Source of the DNA: an uncultured Lysobacteraceae bacterium
Lineage (GTDB): Bacteria; Pseudomonadota; Gammaproteobacteria; Xanthomonadales; Xanthomonadaceae
Assembly (NCBI GenBank): GCA_946482565.1
Contig: CAMLSB010000003.1
Span: 1-44,172 of the forward strand
Direction: 5' to 3'
DNA: 44,172 bases
The translations under genes and the position numbers were made by a program. The notes beneath the pieces are model-generated. The model was not told the origin of the DNA, ran no database searches, and was given only the letters and a program-made list of their open reading frames with translations. The stretch's first letter is position 1. The number at the start of each line of letters is the position of its first letter. Shown one piece after another: positions 18,073 through 26,804 of the stretch.

Positions 18073-19473
18073 ATGACAACGGTCAGCGTCGAACATGCGC
18101 TCGCGGGCAAGCTGCCCGTCGGCGGCGAAGTCACGGTCCGCGGCTGGGTCCGCACCCGGCGCGACTCCAAGGCCGGGCTGAGCTTCGTCAACGTGAGCGA
18201 CGGCTCCTGCTTCGCGCCGATCCAGGTCGTCGCCCCGGCGTCGCTGTCGAATTACGAGACGGAAGTGAAGCGGCTGACCGCCGGCTGCGCCGTCGTGTGC
18301 ACCGGCACGCTCGCGCAGTCGCAGGGCCAGGGCCAGGCCTTCGAAATCCAGGCCGAGCGCATCGAGGTCGTCGGCTGGGTCGACGATCCGGAAACCTACC
18401 CGATCCAGCCGAAGGCGCACTCGCTCGAATTCCTGCGCGAAGTCGCGCACCTGCGCCCGCGCACCAACCTGTTCGGCGCGGTGACGCGCATCCGCGACTG
18501 CCTGGCCAAGGCCGTGCACCGCTATTTCCACGAGCAGGGCTATTTCTGGATCTCGACGCCGATCATCACCACGTCCGACGCCGAGGGCGCCGGGCAGATG
18601 TTCCGCGTGTCGACGCTGGACGCGGCCAACCTGCCGCGCAACGACAAGGGCGAGGTCGACTTCAGCCGCGATTTCTTCGGCAAGGAAACCTTCCTCACCG
18701 TGTCGGGCCAGCTCAACGTCGAGGCCTACTGCCTGGCGATGAGCAAGGTCTACACCTTCGGCCCGACGTTCCGCGCGGAAAACTCCAACACCACGCGCCA
18801 CCTGGCCGAGTTCTGGATGGTGGAGCCGGAGATCGCGTTCGCCGATCTCGCGGAAGATGCGCGCGTCGCCGAGGAATTCCTCAAGTACCTGTTCCGCGCG
18901 GTGCTGCGCGAGCGCGGCGACGACATGGCGTTCATCGCCGAGCGCGTGCAGAAGGACGCGATCACGCGCCTGGAAGCCTTCGTCAATGCGCCGTTCGAGC
19001 GCATCAGCTACACCGACGCGGTGTCGCTGCTGCAGAAGTCGGGGCAGAAGTTCGACTTCCCGGTGGAATGGGGCCTGGACCTGCAGACCGAGCACGAGCG
19101 ATGGCTCACCGAGGTGCACGTCGGCCGGCCCGTGGTCGTGACCGACTACCCGGAGCACATCAAGGCGTTCTACATGCGCCTGAACGACGACGGCAAGACC
19201 GTCGCGGCGATGGACGTGCTGGCGCCGGGCATCGGCGAGATCATCGGCGGCTCGCAGCGCGAGGAGCGGCTGGACGTGCTCGACGCGCGCATGGCGCAGT
19301 TCGGCCTCGACGCGGCGCACTACGGCTGGTACCGCGACTTCCGCCGCTACGGCACGGTGCCGCACGCGGGCTTCGGCCTGGGCTTCGAGCGGCTCGTGGT
19401 CTACACCTGCGGCCTGTCCAACATCCGCGACGCGATCCCCTACCCGCGTGCGCCGGGCACCGCCGAGTACTGA
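18073..19473 (+). CDS. asnS: Asparaginyl-tRNA synthetase
   Basis: A class II synthetase charging tRNA-Asn, 466 residues. The N-terminal OB-fold anticodon domain begins [22 protein letters not shown]. Motif 1 lies around [24 protein letters not shown], motif 2 around [21 protein letters not shown], and motif 3 is [12 protein letters not shown] near the C-terminus. The ATG at 18073 follows a 96-base divergent region shared with iscA. A TAAACT at 18034-18039 is a possible but weak -10 box. Confidence 0.97.
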   Translation: MTTVSVEHALAGKLPVGGEVTVRGWVRTRRDSKAGLSFVNVSDGSCFAPIQVVAPASLSNYETEVKRLTAGCAVVCTGTLAQSQGQGQAFEIQAERIEVVGWVDDPETYPIQPKAHSLEFLREVAHLRPRTNLFGAVTRIRDCLAKAVHRYFHEQGYFWISTPIITTSDAEGAGQMFRVSTLDAANLPRNDKGEVDFSRDFFGKETFLTVSGQLNVEAYCLAMSKVYTFGPTFRAENSNTTRHLAEFWMVEPEIAFADLAEDARVAEEFLKYLFRAVLRERGDDMAFIAERVQKDAITRLEAFVNAPFERISYTDAVSLLQKSGQKFDFPVEWGLDLQTEHERWLTEVHVGRPVVVTDYPEHIKAFYMRLNDDGKTVAAMDVLAPGIGEIIGGSQREERLDVLDARMAQFGLDAAHYGWYRDFRRYGTVPHAGFGLGFERLVVYTCGLSNIRDAIPYPRAPGTAEY

Positions 19474-19474
19474 C

Positions 19475-19792
19475 GTGAGCGTCGACGTCGTCCTGTTCCT
19501 CGCGCTGCTGTTCGTCGCGACCGCCATCGCCGGCGCGACCGCGTTCGTGATCTTCTGGCCGCTGACGCTGGTCCACATCCGCGACCGCCACCCGGCCATC
19601 GGCAAGCTGCTGGGCGAAGGCGCGTTCCTGCGGCCCGCGGCGTTGTGGTGGCTGCTGCGCGGCGGCTATCGCGCCACGCCCGACCGTTCGCTGAGCGGCC
19701 TGGCGACGCCGGCGCGCATCTCGCTGGCGGTGATCCTGATGGGCCTCGCGCTCGCGGGGCTGCTGTGGCTGTGGTCGCTGGTGATCGCGTGA
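19475..19792 (+). CDS. Small inner-membrane protein of unknown function
   Basis: A 105-residue protein starting at GTG, one base after the asnS stop. Two hydrophobic stretches, residues about 3-30 (VVLFLALLFVATAIAGATAF) and 82-104 (ISLAVILMGLALAGLLWLWS), would span the membrane and flank a ~50-residue basic loop (HIRDRHPAIGKLLGEGAFL). I do not recognise a family. Its stop overlaps the next start (GTGA). It is likely co-transcribed with asnS, without an obvious functional link. Confidence 0.75.
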   Translation: MSVDVVLFLALLFVATAIAGATAFVIFWPLTLVHIRDRHPAIGKLLGEGAFLRPAALWWLLRGGYRATPDRSLSGLATPARISLAVILMGLALAGLLWLWSLVIA

Positions 19793-20136
19793 ACGAAGAC
19801 GGGCTGGGCGACGACACCCTGGGCGACGGCGCGTCGCATGCGGCCGGGCAATGGTGGCTCGCGACGCTTGGCCGCAACATCGTCTGGGCGCGATTGCGCG
19901 TGCGCGAAGCCGGCACCGCCGAGGTCTTCGACGCCGACGGCAACACCCTCGCCTACGACAGCGAGGACACCGCGCGCGCCGCGCTGCTCGATGCCGAATT
20001 CGTGGAATACGAAGGTCTCGATGCCGAGGACGCGCTGGAGCGCGGCTTCGACCTCGCCGAAGTGCAGCCGCCGCGCGCCGACAGCGACGACGCCTTGCGC
20101 GCGATGATGTTCCAGGACCTCGGCGCACGTGCTTGA
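19789..20136 (+). CDS. Acidic hypothetical protein
   Basis: A 115-residue, strongly acidic protein with no signal peptide or membrane helix. The core WWLATLGRNIVWARLRVREAG followed by AEVFDADGNTLAYDSEDTARAALLDAEFVEYEGLD looks like a small alpha/beta fold of the kind found in xanthomonad conserved hypothetical proteins. The GTG start overlaps the stop of the preceding membrane protein, so the two are coupled. Function is not known. Confidence 0.7.
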   Translation: MNEDGLGDDTLGDGASHAAGQWWLATLGRNIVWARLRVREAGTAEVFDADGNTLAYDSEDTARAALLDAEFVEYEGLDAEDALERGFDLAEVQPPRADSDDALRAMMFQDLGARA

Positions 20137-20152
20137 AGATGGGATCCGATCC

Positions 20153-21511
20153 ATGAACTGCGAGCGTCTGCGCGTGCATCGCCGCTGGACGCACCTCCTC
20201 GCCCTTGCCGCGTTCGCGTTGTCCGGCAACCTTGCCGCCGCGCCGCAGGCGAAGAGCGGCGATGATGCCGACATCCAACGCTTCCTTGCCGTCAGTCAAA
20301 GGTGGAACAAGGATCCGGATACGTTCCCGGCCTATGTCGAAGCCAAGGCGTTCCCGCGGGAAGCCGGCGCGTCCTACACCGGGCAGATCGTCGCCATGTT
20401 GGCCTCGGAACTGGGGATGTACGACACGGCGATCGCCGAATGGCCGCTCGGCACCGGCCAGATCCGGTCCGCCACGTCGCCGCCGCCGGCCAGCGACGCG
20501 CAGGTCGCCGATGCCGCGGAAACGATCGCGCGCCTCGCCCGCGGGCACCGCGTCGTGATCGTCAATGAAGCCCACCATGTCGGCCAGACCCGCGCGATCT
20601 TCCTCGACCTGCTGCCGAAGCTGCGGCAGCAGGGCTTCGACTGGTATTGCGCCGAAACATTCGACGCAAGCGACGTCCCTCGCCTGCGGCAACAGGGTTA
20701 CCCGGTACGCAAGACCGGCGTGTATACCCGTGAACCCTTGTTCGGCGAGGTGGTGCGCAGCGCGTCCAGGCTCGGATATTCACCGTGCGCCTACGAATTC
20801 GAGGGCACCGGCGGCCAGCAGGCGCGGGAGACCGGCCAGGCCGAAAACCTGGCGAAGCTGCTGCGCGAGCATCCCGATGCGCGCGTCCTGGTCCATGCCG
20901 GCTACGGGCATGCGCGCGAAGACATCACGGTCGCCGATGCCAAGCCGATGGCCGCGGAACTGACGCGCCTGACCGGCATCGACCCGCTGACCGTCGACCA
21001 GACGACCTTCGGCGCCGTCGCCACGCAGCCACTCGAATACCCCGCCTATCGAGCCTTGCTTGCCCGGCTCGGTGGCGCCACCCGCGCCAGCGTGTTCCTT
21101 GACGGCGCGGGAAGCCCCTGGAGCCTGGAACCCGCGGCGTACGACATCAGCGTGATCCTCCCTGCTCCACCCGCGTCCCACGGCCGCGCCGGCTGGCTTT
21201 GGCAGATCGAAGGCAAGCAGGTGGTCGCGAGCTTCGACGCCGATTGCACGGGTCATTACCCCTGTGCCATCGAAGCGCGGCACGCGGGCGAAAGCGATGA
21301 CGCGGTTCCGGCCGACATCGTCGTGCGGGAAGCTGCAGACGCCCCCGCGCCGGCACTCGCCCTGTTTCCCGGCGCCTACGTGCTCCGGGTCGTCGCGCCT
21401 GACGGACAACGACTGCGTGATGCGGTGCTGGACGTCGCTGTCCCGGACGGCGAAGGCCCGGCGCAGGTTCCGCCGGCAACGAACACAGGAGGCGAAACCC
21501 ATGGATCTTGA
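20153..21511 (+). CDS. Exported NEAHH-motif protein, paralogue A (EreA/ChaN/Tiki-like fold suspected)
   Basis: A 452-residue protein with a signal peptide (RRWTHLLALAAFALSGNLAAA) and so probably periplasmic. The core reads VVIVNEAHHVGQTRAIFLDL, then LLPKLRQQGFDWYCAETFDA, EPLFGEVVRSASRLGY, VLVHAGYGHA and TGIDPLTVDQTTF. The strand-then-Glu-His-His pattern recalls the active site of the erythromycin esterase/ChaN/Tiki superfamily, but this is fold-level inference. A C-terminal module has a Cys pair (CTGHYPC) and ends in a beta-rich PGAYVLRVVAPDG segment. A second copy lies at 23742-25127. The ATG at 20153 is preferred to a GTG at 20129 because it begins at the basic n-region. It overlaps the SDR gene by 11 bases. 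Confidence 0.8.
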   Translation: MNCERLRVHRRWTHLLALAAFALSGNLAAAPQAKSGDDADIQRFLAVSQRWNKDPDTFPAYVEAKAFPREAGASYTGQIVAMLASELGMYDTAIAEWPLGTGQIRSATSPPPASDAQVADAAETIARLARGHRVVIVNEAHHVGQTRAIFLDLLPKLRQQGFDWYCAETFDASDVPRLRQQGYPVRKTGVYTREPLFGEVVRSASRLGYSPCAYEFEGTGGQQARETGQAENLAKLLREHPDARVLVHAGYGHAREDITVADAKPMAAELTRLTGIDPLTVDQTTFGAVATQPLEYPAYRALLARLGGATRASVFLDGAGSPWSLEPAAYDISVILPAPPASHGRAGWLWQIEGKQVVASFDADCTGHYPCAIEARHAGESDDAVPADIVVREAADAPAPALALFPGAYVLRVVAPDGQRLRDAVLDVAVPDGEGPAQVPPATNTGGETHGS

Positions 21512-22286
21512 CCTGGCCGGGCGGCACGCGCTGGTCTGCGGCGCTTCCGAAGGCATCGGCCGCGCGGCCGCGCACGAACTGGCGCTGCTCGGCGCCGATG
21601 TCACCGTGCTCGCGCGCCGCGCCGAAGTGCTGGAACAGGTCGCGGCGGAACTGCCGCGGCGCGATGGCCAGCAGCATGGCTTCATCGCCGCGGACGTCAC
21701 GCGCACCGACGCATTGAAGGCGCAGGCCGAGGCGCTAGCGGCCGGTCGTCCGGTCCACATCCTGGTCAACAACACCGCGGGCCCGCCTGGTGGTCCCGCC
21801 TATTCGGCCGCCGAGGACGCGTACCTCGACGCATTCCGCCGCCACCTGCTCGCCAACCAGGTGCTGGTGCAGGCGCTGCTGCCGGGCATGCGCGCCGCCC
21901 ATTGGGGCCGCGTCGTCAACGTGGTCTCCACGTCCGTGCGCGAACCGATCCCGAACCTCGGCGTCTCCAACACCATCCGCGGCGCCGTCGCGGGCTGGGC
22001 CAAGACCCTGTCGCGCGAACTGGCGCCGTTCGGCATCACCGTGAACAACGTGCTGCCCGGCTACACCGAGACCGGTCGTATCGACCAGATCGTGCGCGAC
22101 CGCGTCGCGGCGACGGGGCAAAGCGCCGAGGCGATCCTGGACGGGATGCGCAGGAACGTGCCCGCGGGACGCTTCGCGGCGCCGTCGGAAATCGGCGGCG
22201 TGATCGCCTTCCTTGCTTCGCCGGCGGCGGGCTACGTCAACGGCACCAGCCTCGCCGTCGACGGCGGGCGCATGCAGTCGATCTGA
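21501..22286 (+). CDS. SDR-family protein with altered catalytic residues
   Basis: A 261-residue short-chain dehydrogenase/reductase fold. The cofactor motif GASEGIGRA is intact, as are the VNNTAGP segment and the FLASPAAGYVNGTSLAVDGG C-terminus. The catalytic stretch is unusual: in VVSTSVREPIPNLGVSNTIR, followed by GAVAGWAK, the positions that normally hold Tyr and Lys (YxxxK) are Ser and Arg. It resembles the beta-ketoacyl-reductase-like subgroup whose catalytic tetrad is imperfect. It may not be an ordinary dehydrogenase. A perfect AGGAGG box lies within the end of the preceding gene, eight bases before the ATG. It sits between paralogue A and the semialdehyde dehydrogenase, inside the kynurenine cluster. 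Confidence 0.88.
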   Translation: MDLDLAGRHALVCGASEGIGRAAAHELALLGADVTVLARRAEVLEQVAAELPRRDGQQHGFIAADVTRTDALKAQAEALAAGRPVHILVNNTAGPPGGPAYSAAEDAYLDAFRRHLLANQVLVQALLPGMRAAHWGRVVNVVSTSVREPIPNLGVSNTIRGAVAGWAKTLSRELAPFGITVNNVLPGYTETGRIDQIVRDRVAATGQSAEAILDGMRRNVPAGRFAAPSEIGGVIAFLASPAAGYVNGTSLAVDGGRMQSI

Positions 22287-22320
22287 CGCCTCCGCGGCCC
22301 CGCTGCGTTAAGCTTCGCGC

Positions 22321-23763
22321 ATGCCAGCCGTAACGCTGCGACTTCCCCACTGGATCGACGGACAGGCGCGCGAGCCTGCCGGCGGGCGCTGGGTCGACGT
22401 GTTCGATCCGGCCACGGGACAGGTCTTCGCCGAAGTCGCCCGCGGCGACGCAGCCGATGTCGAAGCCGCGGTCGCCGCCGCGACGCGTGCCGCGCCCGGC
22501 TGGGCCGCGCTGCCGGCAAGCGAGCGCGCGGAGTGGCTCGAGCGCCTGGCCACCGCGGTCGAAACACGGCTCGACGACTTCGCCCACGCCGAGGCGCGCG
22601 ACGGCGGCAAGCCATTGAAGCTGGCGCGCGACATCGAGATTCCCCGCGCGATCAGCAACCTCCGCTTCTTCGCCCATGCCGCGACCCAGTTCGGCAGCGA
22701 ATCGCACCACGGCCAGGCCGGGCTCAATTACACGCTGCGCCAGCCGCTGGGCGCGGTCGCGACGATCTCGCCGTGGAACCTGCCGCTGTACCTGTTCACC
22801 TGGAAGATCGCGCCGGCGCTCGCCGCTGGCAACACGGTCGTCGCGAAGCCGTCGGAAGTGACGCCGCACACCGCGACCTTGCTGGGCGAACTCGCCGCGC
22901 AGATCGGCTTCCCCGCCGGCGTGCTCAACATCGTGCACGGACTTGGCCCGGAGACCGGCGAAGCCATGGTCGTGCATCCGGCGCTGAAGGCGATCTCGTT
23001 CACCGGCAGCACCGCCGTCGGCCGGCGCATCGCCGGCATCGCGGCGCCGCTGCTGAAGAAGGTATCGCTGGAACTCGGCGGCAAGAACCCCACGCTCGTG
23101 TTCGCCGACAGCGACTGGCGCGCGAACCTGCCGGTACTGGTGCGTTCGGCGTTCCAGAATTCCGGGCAGATCTGCCTGTGCGGTTCGCGCATCCTCGTCG
23201 AGCGCGCGATCTACAACGAATTCCGCGATGCGTTCGTGGGGGCTGCGCTGGCGCTGCGCCCCGGCGATCCGATGGATCCCGACGCGAACCTCGGCCCGCT
23301 CGTCTCGCAGGCGCATTTCGACAAGGTCATGGCCGCGATCGCACGCGCCCGCGGCGAAGGCGGCACGGTCCTGTGCGGCGGTGACGCCGTGCAGCGGCCG
23401 GGCTGGTTCATCGCGCCGACGGTGATCGAAGGCCTCGGTCCCGATTGCGCGACCAACCGCGACGAGATCTTCGGGCCGGTCGCCACGCTGCAGGCCTTCG
23501 ACGACGAGGCGCAGGCGCTCGCGCTCGCCAACGCGGGCGCCTACGGGCTCGCGGCGTCGATCTGGACGCGCGACCTCGATCGCGCGCATCGGCTCGCGGC
23601 GCAAGTGCGCGCCGGCATCGTGTGGATCAACACCTGGCTCATGCGCGACCTGCGCACGCCGTTCGGCGGCATGGGCCAGTCCGGCCTCGGGCGCGAAGGC
23701 GGTGCCGAGGCCATGCGCTTCTTCACAGAGCCGAGGAACGTATGCATCGCGCTGCACGCCTAG
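22321..23763 (+). CDS. 2-aminomuconate 6-semialdehyde dehydrogenase
   Basis: An NAD+-dependent aldehyde dehydrogenase of 480 residues, oxidising 2-aminomuconate semialdehyde to 2-aminomuconate (bacterial AmnC/NbaE, animal ALDH8A1). Asn153 in ISPWNLPLYLFTWKIAPAL, Glu251 in ELGGKNP and catalytic Cys285 in NSGQICLCGSR are all present. The ICLC sequence and the C-terminal GIVWINTWLMRDLRTPFGGM strongly resemble the ALDH8A1 group, which supports this substrate over betaine aldehyde. The gene lies in the kynurenine cluster and its last 22 bases overlap the start of paralogue B. Confidence 0.9.
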   Translation: MPAVTLRLPHWIDGQAREPAGGRWVDVFDPATGQVFAEVARGDAADVEAAVAAATRAAPGWAALPASERAEWLERLATAVETRLDDFAHAEARDGGKPLKLARDIEIPRAISNLRFFAHAATQFGSESHHGQAGLNYTLRQPLGAVATISPWNLPLYLFTWKIAPALAAGNTVVAKPSEVTPHTATLLGELAAQIGFPAGVLNIVHGLGPETGEAMVVHPALKAISFTGSTAVGRRIAGIAAPLLKKVSLELGGKNPTLVFADSDWRANLPVLVRSAFQNSGQICLCGSRILVERAIYNEFRDAFVGAALALRPGDPMDPDANLGPLVSQAHFDKVMAAIARARGEGGTVLCGGDAVQRPGWFIAPTVIEGLGPDCATNRDEIFGPVATLQAFDDEAQALALANAGAYGLAASIWTRDLDRAHRLAAQVRAGIVWINTWLMRDLRTPFGGMGQSGLGREGGAEAMRFFTEPRNVCIALHA

Positions 23764-25127
23764 GCGCGGTGCTCGCCGCTGGCGGCCTGCTGGTCGCGGT
23801 CGCCGCGCTGTGCACGGTCGCCGCGGCACCGGAAGACGCGCAGCTGTCGACACGGATCGCGACCTTCTTCAGCCGCCTGAACGCACAACCCGACAATTAC
23901 GCGCGCTTGCGCTACACGAGCCTCCGCCGGGGCAACGCCGACCCGCAGCTGCGCCAGGTCGTGGACCAGGTCCTGGTGACGGAATGGTCGATGTTCGGCC
24001 GCATCGGCGAGGCCGAAGCGGCCTTCAACGTGTCGCAGAAGGCGTTGCCCACGGCGGCGCCCTTGCCGGTCCCCGCGGACTGGAATGCGGTGCCTGCGGT
24101 GGACTACATCGCCGGCGCGGCATCGGGGCGACGCATCGTGGTGGTGAACGAAGCGCACCATCGGCCGCAGACACGACTGCTCACGCTCGCGCTGCTGCCG
24201 AAGCTGCGGGCGCTCGGCTTCGACCACTTCGCGGTGGAGGGGCTCGACGCCGCGGACACGGGACTTGCCGCGCGCGGCTATCCCACCGAAAAGTCGGGGT
24301 ACTACACCCAGGAGCCGCTGTACGGCGAGATCGTGCGCGAGGCGCTGCGCCTGGGCTTCGTGGTGCATGCCTACGAACCGCAGGACGCCGGCCTGATGGC
24401 GCCGCAGGACCGCGAAACGGCCCAGGCCCAGGCCCTGCGGGCGATCCTGGAGAAGGATCCGCACGCACGCCTGTTCGTGCATGCCGGCTACGCGCATGCG
24501 GACAAGGCTCCGGGTCGCCTGCCCGGGAACGCCCGGCCGATGGCCGCGGAACTCGCGCGCCTCACCGGGATCGAGCCGTACACCGTCGACCAGACCATGC
24601 TCGGCTCCGGCGACATGTCGGATGCCGCGTCGCCCTATCGCCACGTGGCCGAAGCATTCCCGGTCGCGGAGGCCAGCGTGCTGGTTCCGCGCCAGGGAGG
24701 GTCGGCGTGGTCCTTCCGACCCGAGTACCACGACCTCACCGTGTTGCTGCCGCGTCCGGATCCGTCGGAGATGCGCCCCGCCTGGCTTTCGCGGGACGGC
24801 CTCCGGCGCTCGCTCAGGATCAAGGCCGCGGCGTGCAACGGCAGCTTCCCCTGCCTGTTCGAAGCCTTCCACGCCTCCGAGGGCGACGACGCCATCCCCG
24901 CCGACCAGTTCGTGCTCCTGGGGACGCCCGACGCGCGATGGCCGCTCTTCCTGGCGCCGGGGCGCTATCGGCTGAGGGTGCGCGGCGAGGACGGCACGCT
25001 GCTGTCGGTGCGGCCGCTCGAGATCACGGATACGCCCGCCGTGCAGGAAATGCCCGGCGACGCGACGCGCATGCCCTCGCTGCGACCGCCTCCCCCCAAC
25101 GAAACGATGTCCACACGCCAGCCATGA
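23742..25127 (+). CDS. Exported NEAHH-motif protein, paralogue B (EreA/ChaN/Tiki-like fold suspected)
   Basis: A 461-residue paralogue of the product at 20153. A signal peptide (LGAVLAAGGLLVAVAALCTVAAA) starts it. Shared features in the same order are VVVNEAHHRPQTRLLTL, LLPKLRALGFDHFAVEGLDA, SGYYTQEPLYGEIVREALRLG, RLFVHAGYAHA, MAAELARLTGIEP and TVDQTML, then a Cys pair CNGSFPC and HASEGDDAIPADQ. Members keep Asn-Glu-Ala-His-His exactly, suggesting a catalytic or metal site. Function is unknown. A GAGG box lies five bases before the ATG, which is inside the semialdehyde dehydrogenase gene. Its stop overlaps the carbonic anhydrase start. Confidence 0.8.
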   Translation: MHRAARLGAVLAAGGLLVAVAALCTVAAAPEDAQLSTRIATFFSRLNAQPDNYARLRYTSLRRGNADPQLRQVVDQVLVTEWSMFGRIGEAEAAFNVSQKALPTAAPLPVPADWNAVPAVDYIAGAASGRRIVVVNEAHHRPQTRLLTLALLPKLRALGFDHFAVEGLDAADTGLAARGYPTEKSGYYTQEPLYGEIVREALRLGFVVHAYEPQDAGLMAPQDRETAQAQALRAILEKDPHARLFVHAGYAHADKAPGRLPGNARPMAAELARLTGIEPYTVDQTMLGSGDMSDAASPYRHVAEAFPVAEASVLVPRQGGSAWSFRPEYHDLTVLLPRPDPSEMRPAWLSRDGLRRSLRIKAAACNGSFPCLFEAFHASEGDDAIPADQFVLLGTPDARWPLFLAPGRYRLRVRGEDGTLLSVRPLEITDTPAVQEMPGDATRMPSLRPPPPNETMSTRQP

Positions 25128-25789
25128 TGACGAAACTCCGCGAACTGCTCCGCAACAACCGCGACTGGGCCGATGCCATGGTCCGCGACGACCCCGAGTT
25201 CTTCGAGCGGCTGTCGCGCCAGCAGGCGCCGAAGTTCCTCTGGATCGGCTGCTCCGACTCGCGCGTTCCCGCGAACCAGATCATGGGCCTGGCGCCCGGC
25301 GAGGTCTTCGTCCACCGCAACATCGCCAACGTGATGGTGCACACCGACCTCAACTGCATGTCGGTGATCCAGTTCGCGGTCGACGTGCTCGAGATCGAGC
25401 ACATCATCGTGGTCGGCCACTACGGCTGCGGCGGCGTCGGCGCGGCGCTGCACGGCACCCGGGTCGGCCTCGCGGACAACTGGATCCGACACGTCGGCGA
25501 CGTCGCGCAGAAGCATGCGGCGCTGATGGAGGGCGTCGCCGAGGCCGGGCGCCACGACGCGCTGTGCGAACTCAACGCGATCGAGCAGGCCGAGAACGTC
25601 TGCCTCACCACCGTGGTGCGCGATGCCTGGGCGCGCGGGCAGAAACTCGCGGTGCACGGCTGGGTGTACAGCCTGCAGGACGGGCGCGTGCGCGAACTGG
25701 GCATGGACGTCGATTCGCCCGAAGCGCTGGATCTCTCCTACCGCAAGGCGCTCGACGGCGTGCGGGCGCGGCGGGGAGCGCCGGCGTGA
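25124..25789 (+). CDS. can: Beta-class carbonic anhydrase
   Basis: A zinc enzyme interconverting CO2 and bicarbonate, 221 residues. The zinc ligands and neighbours are seen in IGCSDSRVPANQIMG (Cys and the Asp-Arg dyad) and VVGHYGCGGVGAAL (His and Cys). The segment FVHRNIANVMVHTDLNCMSV also fits the family. It resembles E. coli Can. Two tandem ATGs (25124 and 25127) are possible starts; the first overlaps the stop of paralogue B. The RidA gene overlaps its stop. Its place in a pathway with a decarboxylase could help hydrate released CO2, which is inference. Confidence 0.95.
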   Translation: MMTKLRELLRNNRDWADAMVRDDPEFFERLSRQQAPKFLWIGCSDSRVPANQIMGLAPGEVFVHRNIANVMVHTDLNCMSVIQFAVDVLEIEHIIVVGHYGCGGVGAALHGTRVGLADNWIRHVGDVAQKHAALMEGVAEAGRHDALCELNAIEQAENVCLTTVVRDAWARGQKLAVHGWVYSLQDGRVRELGMDVDSPEALDLSYRKALDGVRARRGAPA

Positions 25790-26247
25790 GCCTTGCGGCG
25801 ACCGGCATCCACGCGGCCGCCGCGCCGAGGGCCGTCGGCAACTATCCGCATGCGCGCCGCGTCGGCGACCTGCTGTTCCTGTCGGGCATCGGCCCGCGCG
25901 ATCCGTCGACGAATGCGATCCCGGGCAACGAGTCGTTCGCCGACGGCCGCGTGCGCGCCTACGACATCCGCGCCCAGGCACGCGCCGTGCTCGCCAACGT
26001 CCGCTCTGTGCTGGAAGCCAGCGGCGCCCGGTGGGAGGACCTGGTCGACGTGACGGTGTTCCTCACCGACATGGCGCGCGACTTCCAGGCCTGGAACGAA
26101 GTCTGGGCCGAACATTTTCCCGACCCGGCGCGTGCGCCGTGCCGCACCACGGTGGGCATCACCGCGTTGCCCACGCCGATCGCGATCGAGCTGAAGTGCA
26201 TCGCCGCCGTCGCCGGCACCGGCGCCGGGCGTGCCGCCGCCGACTGA
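25786..26247 (+). CDS. RidA-family protein, probable 2-aminomuconate deaminase
   Basis: A 153-residue RidA/YjgF-fold protein. The known 2-aminomuconate deaminase (AmnD/NbaF) belongs to this family. Visible features are [44 protein letters not shown], and the pocket segment [20 protein letters not shown] with the conserved Arg and terminal Glu. It is assigned to 2-aminomuconate hydrolysis, giving 4-oxalocrotonate and ammonia, because it lies directly before the 3-hydroxyanthranilate dioxygenase gene. A generic imine deaminase role is the alternative. The GTG start overlaps the preceding stop (GTGA). Confidence 0.85.
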   Translation: MSLAATGIHAAAAPRAVGNYPHARRVGDLLFLSGIGPRDPSTNAIPGNESFADGRVRAYDIRAQARAVLANVRSVLEASGARWEDLVDVTVFLTDMARDFQAWNEVWAEHFPDPARAPCRTTVGITALPTPIAIELKCIAAVAGTGAGRAAAD

Positions 26248-26257
26248 AGGAACCGCC

Positions 26258-26791
26258 ATGCCCCTGCCCGCCCCGCTCAACCTGCAAGCCTGGATCGACG
26301 AGCATCGCCACCTGCTCAAGCCGCCGGTCGGCAACAAGTGCGTCTACGCCGGCGACTTCATCGTGATGGTCGTGGGCGGCCCGAACCAGCGCACCGACTA
26401 CCACTGGGACGAAGGCCCGGAATGGTTCTACCAGCTGGAAGGCGAGATGGTGCTGCGCATCCAGGAAGAGGGCGCGGCACGCGACATCCCGATCCGCGCC
26501 GGCGAAACCTTCCTGCTGCCGCCGCGCACGCCGCACTCGCCGCAGCGCATGCCCGATTCGATCGGCCTAGTGATCGAACGCAGGCGCCTGCCGCACGAGG
26601 ACGACGGCCTGCAGTGGTACTGCGAGAACTGCAACGCCAAGGTGTACGAGGAATACTTCCACCTGCACGACATCGAGCAGGATTTCCCGCCGGTGTTCGA
26701 CCGCTTCTATTCCTCGGTCGAGCATCGCACCTGCAAGGCCTGCGGGTACCTGAATCCCGCGCCCGCGCGGTACACGATGCCGGACACCTGA
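26258..26791 (+). CDS. nbaC: 3-hydroxyanthranilate 3,4-dioxygenase
   Basis: A cupin ferrous dioxygenase opening the ring of 3-hydroxyanthranilate to 2-amino-3-carboxymuconate semialdehyde. The 177 residues match bacterial forms. Metal ligands are His49, Glu55 and His93; Arg45, Arg97 and Glu107 sit at the substrate positions. The C-terminal rubredoxin-like iron site typical of bacterial enzymes is complete (Cys122, Cys125, Cys159, Cys162). The ATG at 26258 has a GAAGGA box upstream; an upstream in-frame GTG is less likely. It sits between the RidA gene and a FUSC-type transporter. Confidence 0.95.
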   Translation: MPLPAPLNLQAWIDEHRHLLKPPVGNKCVYAGDFIVMVVGGPNQRTDYHWDEGPEWFYQLEGEMVLRIQEEGAARDIPIRAGETFLLPPRTPHSPQRMPDSIGLVIERRRLPHEDDGLQWYCENCNAKVYEEYFHLHDIEQDFPPVFDRFYSSVEHRTCKACGYLNPAPARYTMPDT

Positions 26792-26804
26792 AGCGGGGGC
26801 GCGG

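Noticed and set aside
18064..19605. Leftward open frame of 513 codons opposite asnS
   Set aside because: It mirrors asnS, which has all class II motifs. The antisense product is low in complexity and begins and ends without ribosome sites.
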